Program-made: the position numbers and the translations under genes
Shown: piece after piece, positions 1 through 8,171 of the stretch
Position numbering within the stretch: position 1 is the stretch's first letter
How the letters are laid out: every line of letters starts with the position of its first letter
Notes under the pieces: model-generated
Told to the model about the DNA's origin: nothing
Database searches by the model: none
The model's input: only the letters and a program-made list of their open reading frames with translations
Source of the DNA: an uncultured Gammaproteobacteria bacterium
GTDB taxonomy: Bacteria > Pseudomonadota > Gammaproteobacteria > Pseudomonadales > UBA5518
Assembly: GCA_903928015.1 (NCBI GenBank)
Contig: CAIYPF010000048.1
Span: forward strand, 31,105-95,104
Reading direction: 5' to 3'
DNA length: 64,000 nucleotides

Positions 1-1527
1 CCCGTGCGCGACACCAGCCGCATCGTGCTGCCGCCCGCGAACTTCCTCCACGAGAGGGAGAAAATCGAGCAGCGCTGGCCTGCCGCTCTGCGTTTCATCA
101 AGGAACATCGCCTGAACGAGTTCTTCGGCGAGGGCGGGGACATCGGCATCGTGGTGCAGGGTGGGCTCTACAACAGCCTGATCCGGGCGCTGCGCATCCT
201 CGGGCTCTCGGATGATTTCGGCGCGACGCGCATCCCGCTCTACTGCCTGAACGTCACTTATCCGCTGCTCGACGACGAGTTCCTCTGCTTCTGCGAGGGC
301 AAACGCGCCGTGCTGGTGGTGGAGGAGGGGCAGCCGGATTTCATCGAGCAGTCTTTCCACAAGACGCTCCGCCAGGCGGGCTCCGATGTGCGGCTCTTCG
401 GCAAGGATTGTCTGCCGACCTGGGGCGAGTACACCACGGGTGCGATCCTCGGCGGGCTGCGCAAATTCCTCGAGGCCGCGGCGCCGGCCATGCTCGCGCC
501 GCCCGCGCAGTCCGCGGTGCAGGCTTTCGATCCCGCCGCGGCACGCATTCCGGTGCGCGATCTCTCTGCCGTGGTGCCGCAGCGCCCCGCGGGTTTCTGT
601 ACCGGCTGTCCGGAGCGCCCGATCTTCAGCGCGATGAAGCTCCTGCAGCAGGAGACGGGCCCCATGCACGTCAGCTGCGACATCGGCTGCCACCTGTTTT
701 CCATCCTTCCGCCGTTCGGTATCGGCAATACCACGATGGGCTACGGGCTTGGCGGGGCAGGGGGCTCGGCCTTCAATGCGAAGGGCGGGGCGCCCGTGGT
801 GAACGTGATCGGCGACGGCGGTTTCTGGCACAACGGTCTCACCAGCGGCATCGGCGGTGCGGTCTTCAACCAGAACGACAACATCTTCCTGATCGTCGAC
901 AACAATTACTCCGCCGCCACCGGCGGTCAGGACATTCCCTCGTCTCGCGCGGCGCCCGGCAACCGCAAGGGCAACAACTCGATCGAGCGGGCAGTCGATG
1001 GCGTCGGCGTCAACTGGATCCGCACTGTCGACACTTACGACGTCGCCGCAGTGAAGGCAACACTCAAGGAGGCAGCCGAGTCCGGCGTCTCCGGCCCCAA
1101 GGTCATCGTGGCGCGCAACGAGTGCATGCTGAACAAGCAGCGCCGCGTGAAGCGTGAACGCTCCGATGCCCTCAAGGCCGGGGAGCGCGTGAGCCGCAGC
1201 CGCTTCTACGTGGACGCCGATACCTGCACCGGTGACCACGCCTGCATGCGTCTATCGGGTTGCCCCTCGCTTACCTTGCGCGCGAATCCGAATCCGCTGC
1301 GTGAGGATCCCGTGGCCTATGTCGACAACTCCTGCGTGGGCTGCGGCCTGTGCGGTGCAAACGCCCATGCCGCTGTGCTGTGTCCCTCCTTTGCGCGGGC
1401 CGATGTGGTGAGCAATCCGGGCTGGGGGGAACGCCTTCTGCACGATATCCGTCACACGCTGATCGGCGCGCTGCAGCGCTGGTCCGAACGGCGCCGTGAG
1501 CGCCGCCTTGCGGTGCTCGGCGCATGA
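1..1527 (+). CDS. iorA: Indolepyruvate ferredoxin oxidoreductase, alpha subunit (5' partial)
   Basis: The reading frame is open to the left edge of the window, so the N-terminal part (the first pyrimidine/TPP half) is missing; about 508 C-terminal residues are visible. The enzyme oxidatively decarboxylates indole-3-pyruvate and other aryl pyruvates to aryl-acetyl-CoA and reduces ferredoxin. Visible parts are a TPP-binding stretch with GDGGFWHNGL followed by VDNNYSAATGG (about residues 270-305), then a C-terminal ferredoxin domain with two Cys sets: CTGDHACMRLSGC near 410 and CVGCGLCGANAHAAVLC near 440. It overlaps the beta-subunit gene by 4 nt (ATGA), so the two are translationally coupled. 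Family identity is secure; the substrate range is inferred. Confidence 0.9.
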   Translation, partial: PVRDTSRIVLPPANFLHEREKIEQRWPAALRFIKEHRLNEFFGEGGDIGIVVQGGLYNSLIRALRILGLSDDFGATRIPLYCLNVTYPLLDDEFLCFCEGKRAVLVVEEGQPDFIEQSFHKTLRQAGSDVRLFGKDCLPTWGEYTTGAILGGLRKFLEAAAPAMLAPPAQSAVQAFDPAAARIPVRDLSAVVPQRPAGFCTGCPERPIFSAMKLLQQETGPMHVSCDIGCHLFSILPPFGIGNTTMGYGLGGAGGSAFNAKGGAPVVNVIGDGGFWHNGLTSGIGGAVFNQNDNIFLIVDNNYSAATGGQDIPSSRAAPGNRKGNNSIERAVDGVGVNWIRTVDTYDVAAVKATLKEAAESGVSGPKVIVARNECMLNKQRRVKRERSDALKAGERVSRSRFYVDADTCTGDHACMRLSGCPSLTLRANPNPLREDPVAYVDNSCVGCGLCGANAHAAVLCPSFARADVVSNPGWGERLLHDIRHTLIGALQRWSERRRERRLAVLGA

Positions 1528-3011
1528 GCGTGCTGCGTCCCATCACCATCGCCGTCACCGCGCTGGGCGGGCAGGGTGGCGGCGTACTCGCCGACTGGAT
1601 CCGCGCGCTCGGCGAGGGCAACGACTACATCGCGCAATCCACCTCTGTGCCGGGCGTGGCGCAGCGCACGGGCGCGACGGTCTATTACCTTGAACTGTTT
1701 CCGGCTGCGGCAGCAGCGCAGGCCGGACGCGAGCCGGTGCTCTCGCTTTTCGCGGTGCCGGGCGATGTCGACGTTGTGATCGCCGCCGAACTGATGGAAG
1801 CGGGACGTGCGGTGCAGCGGGGTTTCGTCACGCCGGATCGCACGGTGCTGATCGCCTCCAACCACCGCGCTTACGCGATTGCCGAAAAAACCGCCCAGGG
1901 CAACGGCATCGCCGATTCGGCCGCCGTCATTGAGGCAGCCACGGCCGCCGCGAGGCATCTGGTGCTGTTCGACATGCAGGCAGTTGCAGAGGCTGCAGGC
2001 TCGGTCATCAGCGCCTCGCTCTTCGGTGCGCTGGGTGCTTCAGGCGTGCTGCCTTTCGGTCGTGATGCCTTCGAGGCGGTGATCCGCGAGGGTGGCGTCG
2101 GCGTGGCTGCGAGCCTGCGCGCCTTCGGCATGGCCTGGGATCTTGCACAGGCAGCTGCAAACACGGTTGCCCCCGCGGTGGATGCCGCTCCTGCGTCCGT
2201 GCTGCCGCAGGGCTCTCCGCTCGCCGATCGCATCCGCGGGCAGTTGCCGCTGGCGCTGCACGACACCGCCTGGGAGGGCGTGCGTCAGCTGGTCGATTAC
2301 CAGGACGCGCGTTACGCAGGGCAGTACCTCGACGCGTTGCAAGGCATCGCCGCGCTGGATCGCGCCGAAGACGGTCACGCGCTCTCCCTTGCCGTGGGTC
2401 GTCATCTGGCGCTCTGGATGTGCTACCAGGACGTGATCCGTGTTGCGTCCCAGAAGACGCGCTCCGCCCGCTATGCAGACATCCGCCGCGAGGTGCTCGC
2501 CGGCACGGCCGAGCTGGTCGAGCCGGTTGAGTTCATGCACCCGCGCCTCGAGGAGATCTGCGATCTGATGCCCGCGGCGCTCGGGCGGTGGGTTCTCGGC
2601 AGTGGTGGTTTCCGCGAGTGGCTGGAGCGCTTTTTCCGCAAGGGCCGGATGGTGCGCACCTACAGCCTGCGGGGCTTCCTGATGCTCGGCTCGCTTGCGG
2701 CCTTGCGTCCGTTCAGGCGCATGACCCTGCGCCATGCCATCGAGCACGAGCGCATCGGCGTGTGGCTCGCGAGGATCGGCAACGCCGCTCGCCACGATCG
2801 CGCACTCGCCGCCGAGATAGCCCGTTGCCAGCGTCTGCTAAAGGGCTATTCCGACACCCAGGCGCGGGGCTGGCGCAGCTTCAGCCGGATCATGGATCAT
2901 GTGGATCATGCCCCGGCGGGAAGCCTTCGAGCAGCCGATATCGCCGGGCTGCGCGAGGCAGCGCTTGCCGATGAGGACGGGAAGGCTCTGGACGCAGCGC
3001 TTGCCGTCTGA
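1524..3011 (+). CDS. iorB: Indolepyruvate oxidoreductase, beta subunit with long C-terminal extension
   Basis: This is the gamma/beta partner of the IOR complex. The N-terminus carries the LGGQGGGVLADWI motif (about residues 12-24) typical of the pyruvate/ketoisovalerate oxidoreductase gamma domain. At 495 aa it is much longer than archaeal IorB (about 200 aa). The extra C-terminal half, from about residue 210, matches the helical DUF6537-type extension seen in proteobacterial IorB proteins. The start ATG lies inside the stop of the alpha subunit. A cyclase-family hydrolase follows 42 nt downstream. Together the genes suggest aromatic amino acid (phenylalanine or tryptophan transamination product) degradation. 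Confidence 0.88.
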   Translation: MSVLRPITIAVTALGGQGGGVLADWIRALGEGNDYIAQSTSVPGVAQRTGATVYYLELFPAAAAAQAGREPVLSLFAVPGDVDVVIAAELMEAGRAVQRGFVTPDRTVLIASNHRAYAIAEKTAQGNGIADSAAVIEAATAAARHLVLFDMQAVAEAAGSVISASLFGALGASGVLPFGRDAFEAVIREGGVGVAASLRAFGMAWDLAQAAANTVAPAVDAAPASVLPQGSPLADRIRGQLPLALHDTAWEGVRQLVDYQDARYAGQYLDALQGIAALDRAEDGHALSLAVGRHLALWMCYQDVIRVASQKTRSARYADIRREVLAGTAELVEPVEFMHPRLEEICDLMPAALGRWVLGSGGFREWLERFFRKGRMVRTYSLRGFLMLGSLAALRPFRRMTLRHAIEHERIGVWLARIGNAARHDRALAAEIARCQRLLKGYSDTQARGWRSFSRIMDHVDHAPAGSLRAADIAGLREAALADEDGKALDAALAV

Positions 3012-3053
3012 GCCCCGAACAATCAACCAGCAACCCAGCACAGAGGAGTCCAG

Positions 3054-3833
3054 ATGATGAACAGCGCACAGGTGCTTTCCGATCTTGCGGTAGGCCTCGC
3101 CACCGGCAGCATCGAGGTCGTGGATCTCAGCGTTACCCTGAGCCCAGAGACCCCGGTCATCCAGTTGCCCGATATCTTCGCGCAGTCCCCCGGCGTGTCC
3201 TTCGAGCCGATCTCCGAGTACGACCCGGCGGGCGGCAACACCTGGTACTGGCGCACCATCCGCATGGGCGAGCACACGGGCACCCACTTCGATGCGCCCG
3301 TGCACTGGGCCACCGGCAAGGACTACGCGTCCAACGCTACTGACACCATCGACCCGCAACGTCTGGTGGGCCCTGCCTGCGTCATCGACAAGAGCGCAGA
3401 CGCCGCTGCCAACACCGACACCCTGCTCACGGTGGACGATGTGCTGGCGTGGGAAGCGCAACACGGCCAGATCCCGAAGGGCGCCTGGGTGCTGATGCGC
3501 ACCGACTGGTCCAAGCGCACGGCTGCCGTCGACTTCCTGAACGATTCGCACACGCCCGGGCCTGACAGCGCCGTCATGCGATTCCTGATCGCCGAGCGCG
3601 ACATCCAGGGTTTCGGTGTGGAGACGGTGGGAACGGATGCGGGCCAGGCGGCGGGCTTCGACGTGCCCTTCCCCTGCCACACGCTCATGCACGGCGCGAA
3701 CAAATTCGGCCTTGCGAGCCTCGCCAATCTCGATCGGCTTCCTGCCACGGGGGCGATTCTTGTGGCCGCGCCGCTCAAGCTGAAGAACGGATCGGGCAGC
3801 CCCTTGCGTGTCGTGGCGCTGGTGCCGCGCTGA
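3054..3833 (+). CDS. Cyclase family protein (kynurenine formamidase-like metal hydrolase)
   Basis: A 259-aa metal-dependent hydrolase of the cyclase family (Pfam Cyclase, related to KynB arylformamidase). The metal-binding signature HTGTHFDAPVHW is at about residues 75-86, and a conserved PCHTLMHG stretch near 205 supports the fold. The start ATG at 3054 follows an AGAGGAG-like ribosome site. It lies in the same direction as iorAB, so it may act in the same aromatic amino acid catabolism, for example on N-formylkynurenine or another amide or lactone. The substrate cannot be read from sequence. The gene ends 13 nt before the convergent S8 peptidase gene. Confidence 0.8.
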   Translation: MMNSAQVLSDLAVGLATGSIEVVDLSVTLSPETPVIQLPDIFAQSPGVSFEPISEYDPAGGNTWYWRTIRMGEHTGTHFDAPVHWATGKDYASNATDTIDPQRLVGPACVIDKSADAAANTDTLLTVDDVLAWEAQHGQIPKGAWVLMRTDWSKRTAAVDFLNDSHTPGPDSAVMRFLIAERDIQGFGVETVGTDAGQAAGFDVPFPCHTLMHGANKFGLASLANLDRLPATGAILVAAPLKLKNGSGSPLRVVALVPR

Positions 3834-3845
3834 TCTGAGCGCGCC

Positions 3846-5441
3846 TCAGGGCGCCACGCCGCAGGGCTGGCGATCCAGCCACAGGCTCGCGGCGCGCGCC
3901 CGTACCAGGCCCACTCCGTAATCGGGGTCGCGCCCGGCCACGCCCAGGTCCTGGGCGGTAGTGGTGAGCGCCTGCCGGATGGTTTCGCTGTCGCAGCCCG
4001 GATGCCGGCTCCACACCAGGGCCGCCACGCCCGCCACGTGCGGCGTGGCCATCGATGTGCCGCTGAAGTAGTCATAGGGCCACTCGCTGAATGTCAGGGT
4101 TGCGGTAGTGCCCAGATACGATTGCAACAGATTCAGGCCGGTAACGCGGTCCGTGCCTACGACCGGTATCCCCACCTTTGTGCCGCTAAGGGTCCCGTAG
4201 ACGGGCCCCGCCTCGTCGGCCCGGTTGTAGACCACTGCACCCACGCCTCCTGCAGCTTCGCAACTCTGCGCTTTCTCGTAGAAGAAGTAGGTGCCCCGTT
4301 CAATCAGGCAGATGGCGCCCTGGGCACCCGCGCAGTCCCCCGGGGTGCCCGCCAAACCGCAATCCACCAGGCGTCCCGCAACGGGCGTCGTGGGCAGCGC
4401 GTAGCTGTCCATGGGGATCACGGCTTGTGTTCCCAGACCGGTGCTCAGTTCGGCCTTCGTGGTTGATCCGCGCGGCACGGTCGATAGCACCGACACGCCC
4501 GGGGCTGCCAGCAGCACACGGTTGTTGAAGTTCGAAAAGCTCGCTCGCTGGAGGTTCTCGTCTACCGCCGCTACCGAGATCACGCTGAGGTAGGAGGCGG
4601 GGTACGACATCAGCGAGCTGCCTTCGTTGCCGGCTGCGGCCACAGCGATCACGCCCGCGGCACGCGCGTCCCGGAAGGCGATCCGCTCCGTGGTCGATGG
4701 ATCGCCGCCGCCGAGGCTCATGTTGATCACTTTTGCGCCCGCGGCGATGCAGCGATCAAGCGCGGCAACGAGGTCCGAGGAATAGGCCCAGGTGTCGGTG
4801 GAGTCGAAGACCTTCACGACGTACATCGGTGCCCGCGGGAACACACCCACCACGCCCACGCCGTTGTTGCGCGCGTTGATGGTGCCGGAGACGTGCGTGC
4901 CGTGCCCCGAGCCGTCGAGCGTCCACTGCCCCGTTCCTGAGGGGTCGTCTTCGCCGCCCACGGTTGGCCGCAGGGGCTTGTCCTCGTGGCCCAGATCGTA
5001 GCCGGAGTCGATCACGCAGACCTTTATCCCGGCGGAGGTAACGCCCGTGAGGCCCACCGCCTTCACGGCACTCACGCCGTAGGGGACGATCTGGGCGCTA
5101 CCTACTGCTTCTGCGGCGGATGGCTGGATGTCTGCGCCGCTGGGGCGGGCGCGCAGCGTGGACACCGGATAGCGCGGCGGATCGGGTTCGACCAGCAGTA
5201 CATCGGGGTCCTGCGCCATCTGTGCGGCCTGTGCTGCCGTCATGCGCAGCGCCATTGCGTCATGCCGCGGCAAACTGCGTTCCACACGCAGCCGCGCGTG
5301 GCTGCTGGCGCGGGCGGCGCTCCCGGGGCGGTATTTCACGATGTAACGCTGCTCGGTGCCCGCGGACGCATCCGCAGCCGTTGCTGGCGCTGCAAGAAGG
5401 CAGACGATGCAGATGTGAAGGATGTGTCTGAGGATGCCCAC
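3846..5441 (-). CDS. Secreted S8 (subtilisin) serine peptidase with inserted PA domain
   Basis: An exported subtilase of 531 aa. The GTG start at 5441 is chosen because GGGAG lies 8 nt upstream and it begins a classic signal peptide (hydrophobic run at about 8-20, cleavage after ATA near 22-23). An inhibitor-I9-like propeptide follows (about 30-90). The catalytic triad is Asp145 (VIDSGYD), His180 (GHGTHVSG) and Ser463 (GTSMATPHVAG). Between His and Ser, about residues 355-450, is a protease-associated insert with paired cysteines. No C-terminal autotransporter or sorting domain is visible, so it should be released or remain periplasmic. It lies 83 nt after the VOC gene in the same direction. 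The open frame extends further upstream to 5681, but that part lacks a ribosome site and looks non-coding. Confidence 0.88.
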   Translation of the reverse strand: MGILRHILHICIVCLLAAPATAADASAGTEQRYIVKYRPGSAARASSHARLRVERSLPRHDAMALRMTAAQAAQMAQDPDVLLVEPDPPRYPVSTLRARPSGADIQPSAAEAVGSAQIVPYGVSAVKAVGLTGVTSAGIKVCVIDSGYDLGHEDKPLRPTVGGEDDPSGTGQWTLDGSGHGTHVSGTINARNNGVGVVGVFPRAPMYVVKVFDSTDTWAYSSDLVAALDRCIAAGAKVINMSLGGGDPSTTERIAFRDARAAGVIAVAAAGNEGSSLMSYPASYLSVISVAAVDENLQRASFSNFNNRVLLAAPGVSVLSTVPRGSTTKAELSTGLGTQAVIPMDSYALPTTPVAGRLVDCGLAGTPGDCAGAQGAICLIERGTYFFYEKAQSCEAAGGVGAVVYNRADEAGPVYGTLSGTKVGIPVVGTDRVTGLNLLQSYLGTTATLTFSEWPYDYFSGTSMATPHVAGVAALVWSRHPGCDSETIRQALTTTAQDLGVAGRDPDYGVGLVRARAASLWLDRQPCGVAP

Positions 5442-5524
5442 GCAAGCGTCTCCCGGGATTGTCCAAGGCCTCCCGGGCGAGTCTAACGGACGGGGCGGCA
5501 GCCGGACTACCGGGCCCCGTCGGG

Positions 5525-5917
5525 TCAGCTTGCCTGTGCCGCGTGCATCTGCACGATTTCGAAGAGGTAGCCGTCGGGGTCGCGGATGAACGCCACGCTC
5601 ACGTTCCACTGGGCAAGGTGCTGCGGGCCGGAAACCGCCTCCGCGCCGGCAGCGATAGCGCGCGCATAGAGGCCCTCGCAATCGTCCGTGTCGAGGTAGA
5701 GCTTCCAGAGGGCGTTGCCATGCTCGATCGGGCCGCTCTGCTCATGATGGCGCGCGAGCTGTATGCGGTTGCCGCTCGCACCGGCGAGCACCACTTCGCT
5801 GACTCCGGGGATCTCGATGCGGTGCGTCACCGAGAGGCCCAGCGCCTCGGTATAGAAGCGCTCGCTCCGCGCGAGGTCGCTTACATTGATGCAGTACTGG
5901 TCAAGGCTGCTGCGCAT
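5525..5917 (-). CDS. VOC family (glyoxalase/bleomycin-resistance fold) protein
   Basis: A 130-aa single-module vicinal oxygen chelate protein. The N-terminal YCINVSDLARSERFYTEALG and C-terminal FIRDPDGYLFEIVQ are the two conserved ends of a beta-alpha-beta-beta-beta repeat pair. Potential metal ligands are near Gln/His in the first and Glu121 in the last strand (FEIVQ). The start ATG at 5917 is preceded by GGGAGC. It is part of the minus-strand operon with the amidohydrolases and aldo/keto reductase, 23 nt from the upstream gene. The substrate is unknown; an isomerase, dioxygenase or dehydration role are all possible. Confidence 0.82.
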   Translation of the reverse strand: MRSSLDQYCINVSDLARSERFYTEALGLSVTHRIEIPGVSEVVLAGASGNRIQLARHHEQSGPIEHGNALWKLYLDTDDCEGLYARAIAAGAEAVSGPQHLAQWNVSVAFIRDPDGYLFEIVQMHAAQAS

Positions 5918-5940
5918 AAAAGCTCCCGTGAATGCGGTGT

Positions 5941-7173
5941 TCAGACGGCGTTGCGGAAGAGGCTGCGCTCGGGTCCGATGCGCGCCACCAGAGGGGCAAG
6001 CGCCGCGCGATCGAAGCCGTAGAAGTCTGCTGCATTGCCGCCGAGCATGGCTTCGATCTCGGCATCCGGCAGGCCGCGGAACACCTCTACCATCATCTGC
6101 TGCGTGAGGGGCCAGGTGCCTTCGGGGTGGGGGTAGTCGCTGCCCCACATGATGGTCTGCAGGCCGATCTGGTGGCGCAGTTCCGCCTCGCGGCGCGACA
6201 TCGCCGAACTTCCCACGCGCACGTTGCGGCGGAAGTACTCGCTCGGCTTCATGCTCAGATGCTCTTTGTAGCCGGTGCCGAGCTTGGCCGAGAAGTGGTG
6301 ATCCCCGTAGCGCTGGTCCATCAACTGCAGGAGTTCCGGCACCCAGATGGTGCTGCCCTCGGTCACCGCCACGCGCAGCCCCGGGAAGCGCTCGAAGACG
6401 CCACCCCAGATCATGAACACCAGCGGCCGTGTGAGCCACCATGCCACTTCGGTGACGTAGATGCCGAGCCCGCCGGGGAGCGCCACCGGCGGCTCGCCGT
6501 CGGTTTGCACGCCGAAGATCGATGCGCCGAAGTATTCCTCCATCGGCGCTGCGCCCGAATGGAAGTGGATCACCATGCCGAGGTCCTGGCAGGCGGCCCA
6601 GAGCGGATCGTACTTGGGGTGATGATAGGGCGACTGCCCCGTCATCATGTGCGGCAGCATGATGCCCCGCAGGCCGTTTTCACGCGCCCACTTCACCTCT
6701 TGCACCGCCACGTCCACGCCCCAGTAGGGCGTGATGAGCGCGAGCCCGAAGCGGCGCAGCGGGCAGGCCCCGACGAACTCCGAGAGCCAGCGGTTATGTG
6801 CGCGTATGCCGGCCCATTGCAGTTCCGGCACCACGCCCACGGGCATCAGGCCGAGATCGCCACCGAAGGGCGGCGAGTTCTGCTCCGTGAGTCCGTCGAC
6901 AAAGAGAATCTCGGCGGCCACGCCGTCGGCATCGAGGATCTCGTTGCGCCGCTCGCTGTCCCATGCGCCCGCCAGACCGTGGCTCTTGTCGGCCGCCCAG
7001 TTGAGGCTCTCCTGCCGCATCTCGAGCATCTCGCCTGCCTGGGCGAGCGCTGCCATGCGGGCGGCATGCTGGATGTCGAATTCTGCGCGGTATTGCGGGT
7101 CGAGGTAATCGCGGTAGACCTCGGGGCGGGGGCCGGCGTGTCCGTCCGAGGAGATGACGAGGTAACGGTCCAT
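5941..7173 (-). CDS. Amidohydrolase 2 family metal-dependent hydrolase (paralog A)
   Basis: A 410-aa TIM-barrel enzyme of the amidohydrolase-2 (ACMSD/decarboxylase-like) family. Metal-site markers are the N-terminal VISSDGHAG (D-x-H), HFHSG near residue 210, and WGSDYPHPEGTWP near 345, which holds the conserved Asp. Family members cleave C-C or C-N bonds, as in 2-amino-3-carboxymuconate decarboxylase. The start ATG at 7173 has AGGAG 9 nt upstream. It is clearly paralogous to the enzyme at 8172-9413: the starts align and both end with NAA-x-x-YGFD followed by ALAPL-x-x-RIGP. The gene between them is an aldo/keto reductase. The substrate is unknown. Confidence 0.85.
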   Translation of the reverse strand: MDRYLVISSDGHAGPRPEVYRDYLDPQYRAEFDIQHAARMAALAQAGEMLEMRQESLNWAADKSHGLAGAWDSERRNEILDADGVAAEILFVDGLTEQNSPPFGGDLGLMPVGVVPELQWAGIRAHNRWLSEFVGACPLRRFGLALITPYWGVDVAVQEVKWARENGLRGIMLPHMMTGQSPYHHPKYDPLWAACQDLGMVIHFHSGAAPMEEYFGASIFGVQTDGEPPVALPGGLGIYVTEVAWWLTRPLVFMIWGGVFERFPGLRVAVTEGSTIWVPELLQLMDQRYGDHHFSAKLGTGYKEHLSMKPSEYFRRNVRVGSSAMSRREAELRHQIGLQTIMWGSDYPHPEGTWPLTQQMMVEVFRGLPDAEIEAMLGGNAADFYGFDRAALAPLVARIGPERSLFRNAV

Positions 7174-7188
7174 CGGGTGGCTCCTGTC

Positions 7189-8160
7189 TCAGGCGTCGTG
7201 GAGTTGGCGCAGTTCCGCCGTATCCAGCGTGACGCGCGTGGCGGCGATGCTCGAGCGCAGCTGCGGGACGCTGCTTGCGCCGATTATCGGGATCGTGGGT
7301 AGCGGCTGCGAACACAGATACGCGAGCACCACGGCATTCACATCACAGCCATGGCGCGCCGCGAGGGCCTGCAGCACTGGCAGCTTGCGGCGGTTGATGT
7401 CGTGGTCGTAGACGCCCGCGATGTCCGCGCCCATCGCCTCGCCCGTCTTGCCGGCCGCGAGCTTGCTGAAATAGCCCCGGCTCTGGCCGGAATAGGGAAT
7501 CTGCGTGATCCCCGCGGCGTGCACTGCCTGATGGCCGTCGTCGTAGTAGGCGCCCGGCGCGTAGCCCGCGATCACGTTGCGGTCCGGCTCGGCGAGCCCC
7601 CACATGGGCTGCGAGGCGGCGAAGCCAGGGTGGCCGCGCGAGGCCGCGTGGGCCTGCGCCTCGGCGATGCGCGCGGCCGTCCAGTTCGAGCAACCGAACA
7701 GCCGGATGCGGCCCGAGGCCTGCGCTGCGATCAGCGCGTCGACGATCTCTGCGGCCGGACGCGAGGGATCGTCGCGGTGCAGCCAGTAGAGATCCACGTA
7801 GTGCATCTTCAGGTTCTCGAGACTCTCGCCCAGATCCTGCTCCATCAGCGCGGGCGTCACGCGCAGTGCGAAGTCCCCGGCGCGGTAGTCGAACTCGCAG
7901 CCCTTGGTGGCGAGCAGGTAGCTGCCACGCGCGCGCGTCGACAGCAGGTCTCCCAGCAAGCGCTCGCTCGCGGCGCGCTCTATGCCGGGCACCCAGTCAC
8001 CGTAGGAGTGGGCGGTGTCGAGGAAATTCCCGCCGCCCTCGAAGAAGGCCTCCAGCAAATCCGCGGCCGCGCTCCGGTCCTGCGCTGTGCCGAACATATT
8101 GGTGCCGAAGCACAGCTGGCTGGGCGCGATCGCGAAGCCGGGGAGAGGAATGGTTTTCAT
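7189..8160 (-). CDS. Aldo/keto reductase
   Basis: A 323-aa NAD(P)H-dependent oxidoreductase of the AKR superfamily with a (beta/alpha)8 barrel. The catalytic tetrad is visible: Asp and Tyr in FLDTAHSYGDW (about residues 44-54), Lys in LLATKGC (near 83) and His in YWLHRDD (near 122). The ATG at 8160 with GGAAG upstream was chosen over an upstream open frame that would overlap the neighbouring gene. Sitting between two paralogous amidohydrolases in one operon, it may reduce an aldehyde or ketone product of their reaction; that is inference. Confidence 0.88.
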   Translation of the reverse strand: MKTIPLPGFAIAPSQLCFGTNMFGTAQDRSAAADLLEAFFEGGGNFLDTAHSYGDWVPGIERAASERLLGDLLSTRARGSYLLATKGCEFDYRAGDFALRVTPALMEQDLGESLENLKMHYVDLYWLHRDDPSRPAAEIVDALIAAQASGRIRLFGCSNWTAARIAEAQAHAASRGHPGFAASQPMWGLAEPDRNVIAGYAPGAYYDDGHQAVHAAGITQIPYSGQSRGYFSKLAAGKTGEAMGADIAGVYDHDINRRKLPVLQALAARHGCDVNAVVLAYLCSQPLPTIPIIGASSVPQLRSSIAATRVTLDTAELRQLHDA

Positions 8161-8171
8161 GGGACTTCCGG

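Noticed and set aside
5932..7302. 456-codon plus-strand open frame opposite amidohydrolase A
   Set aside because: Codon-shadow composition, no ribosome site, and the minus-strand gene has clear metal motifs.
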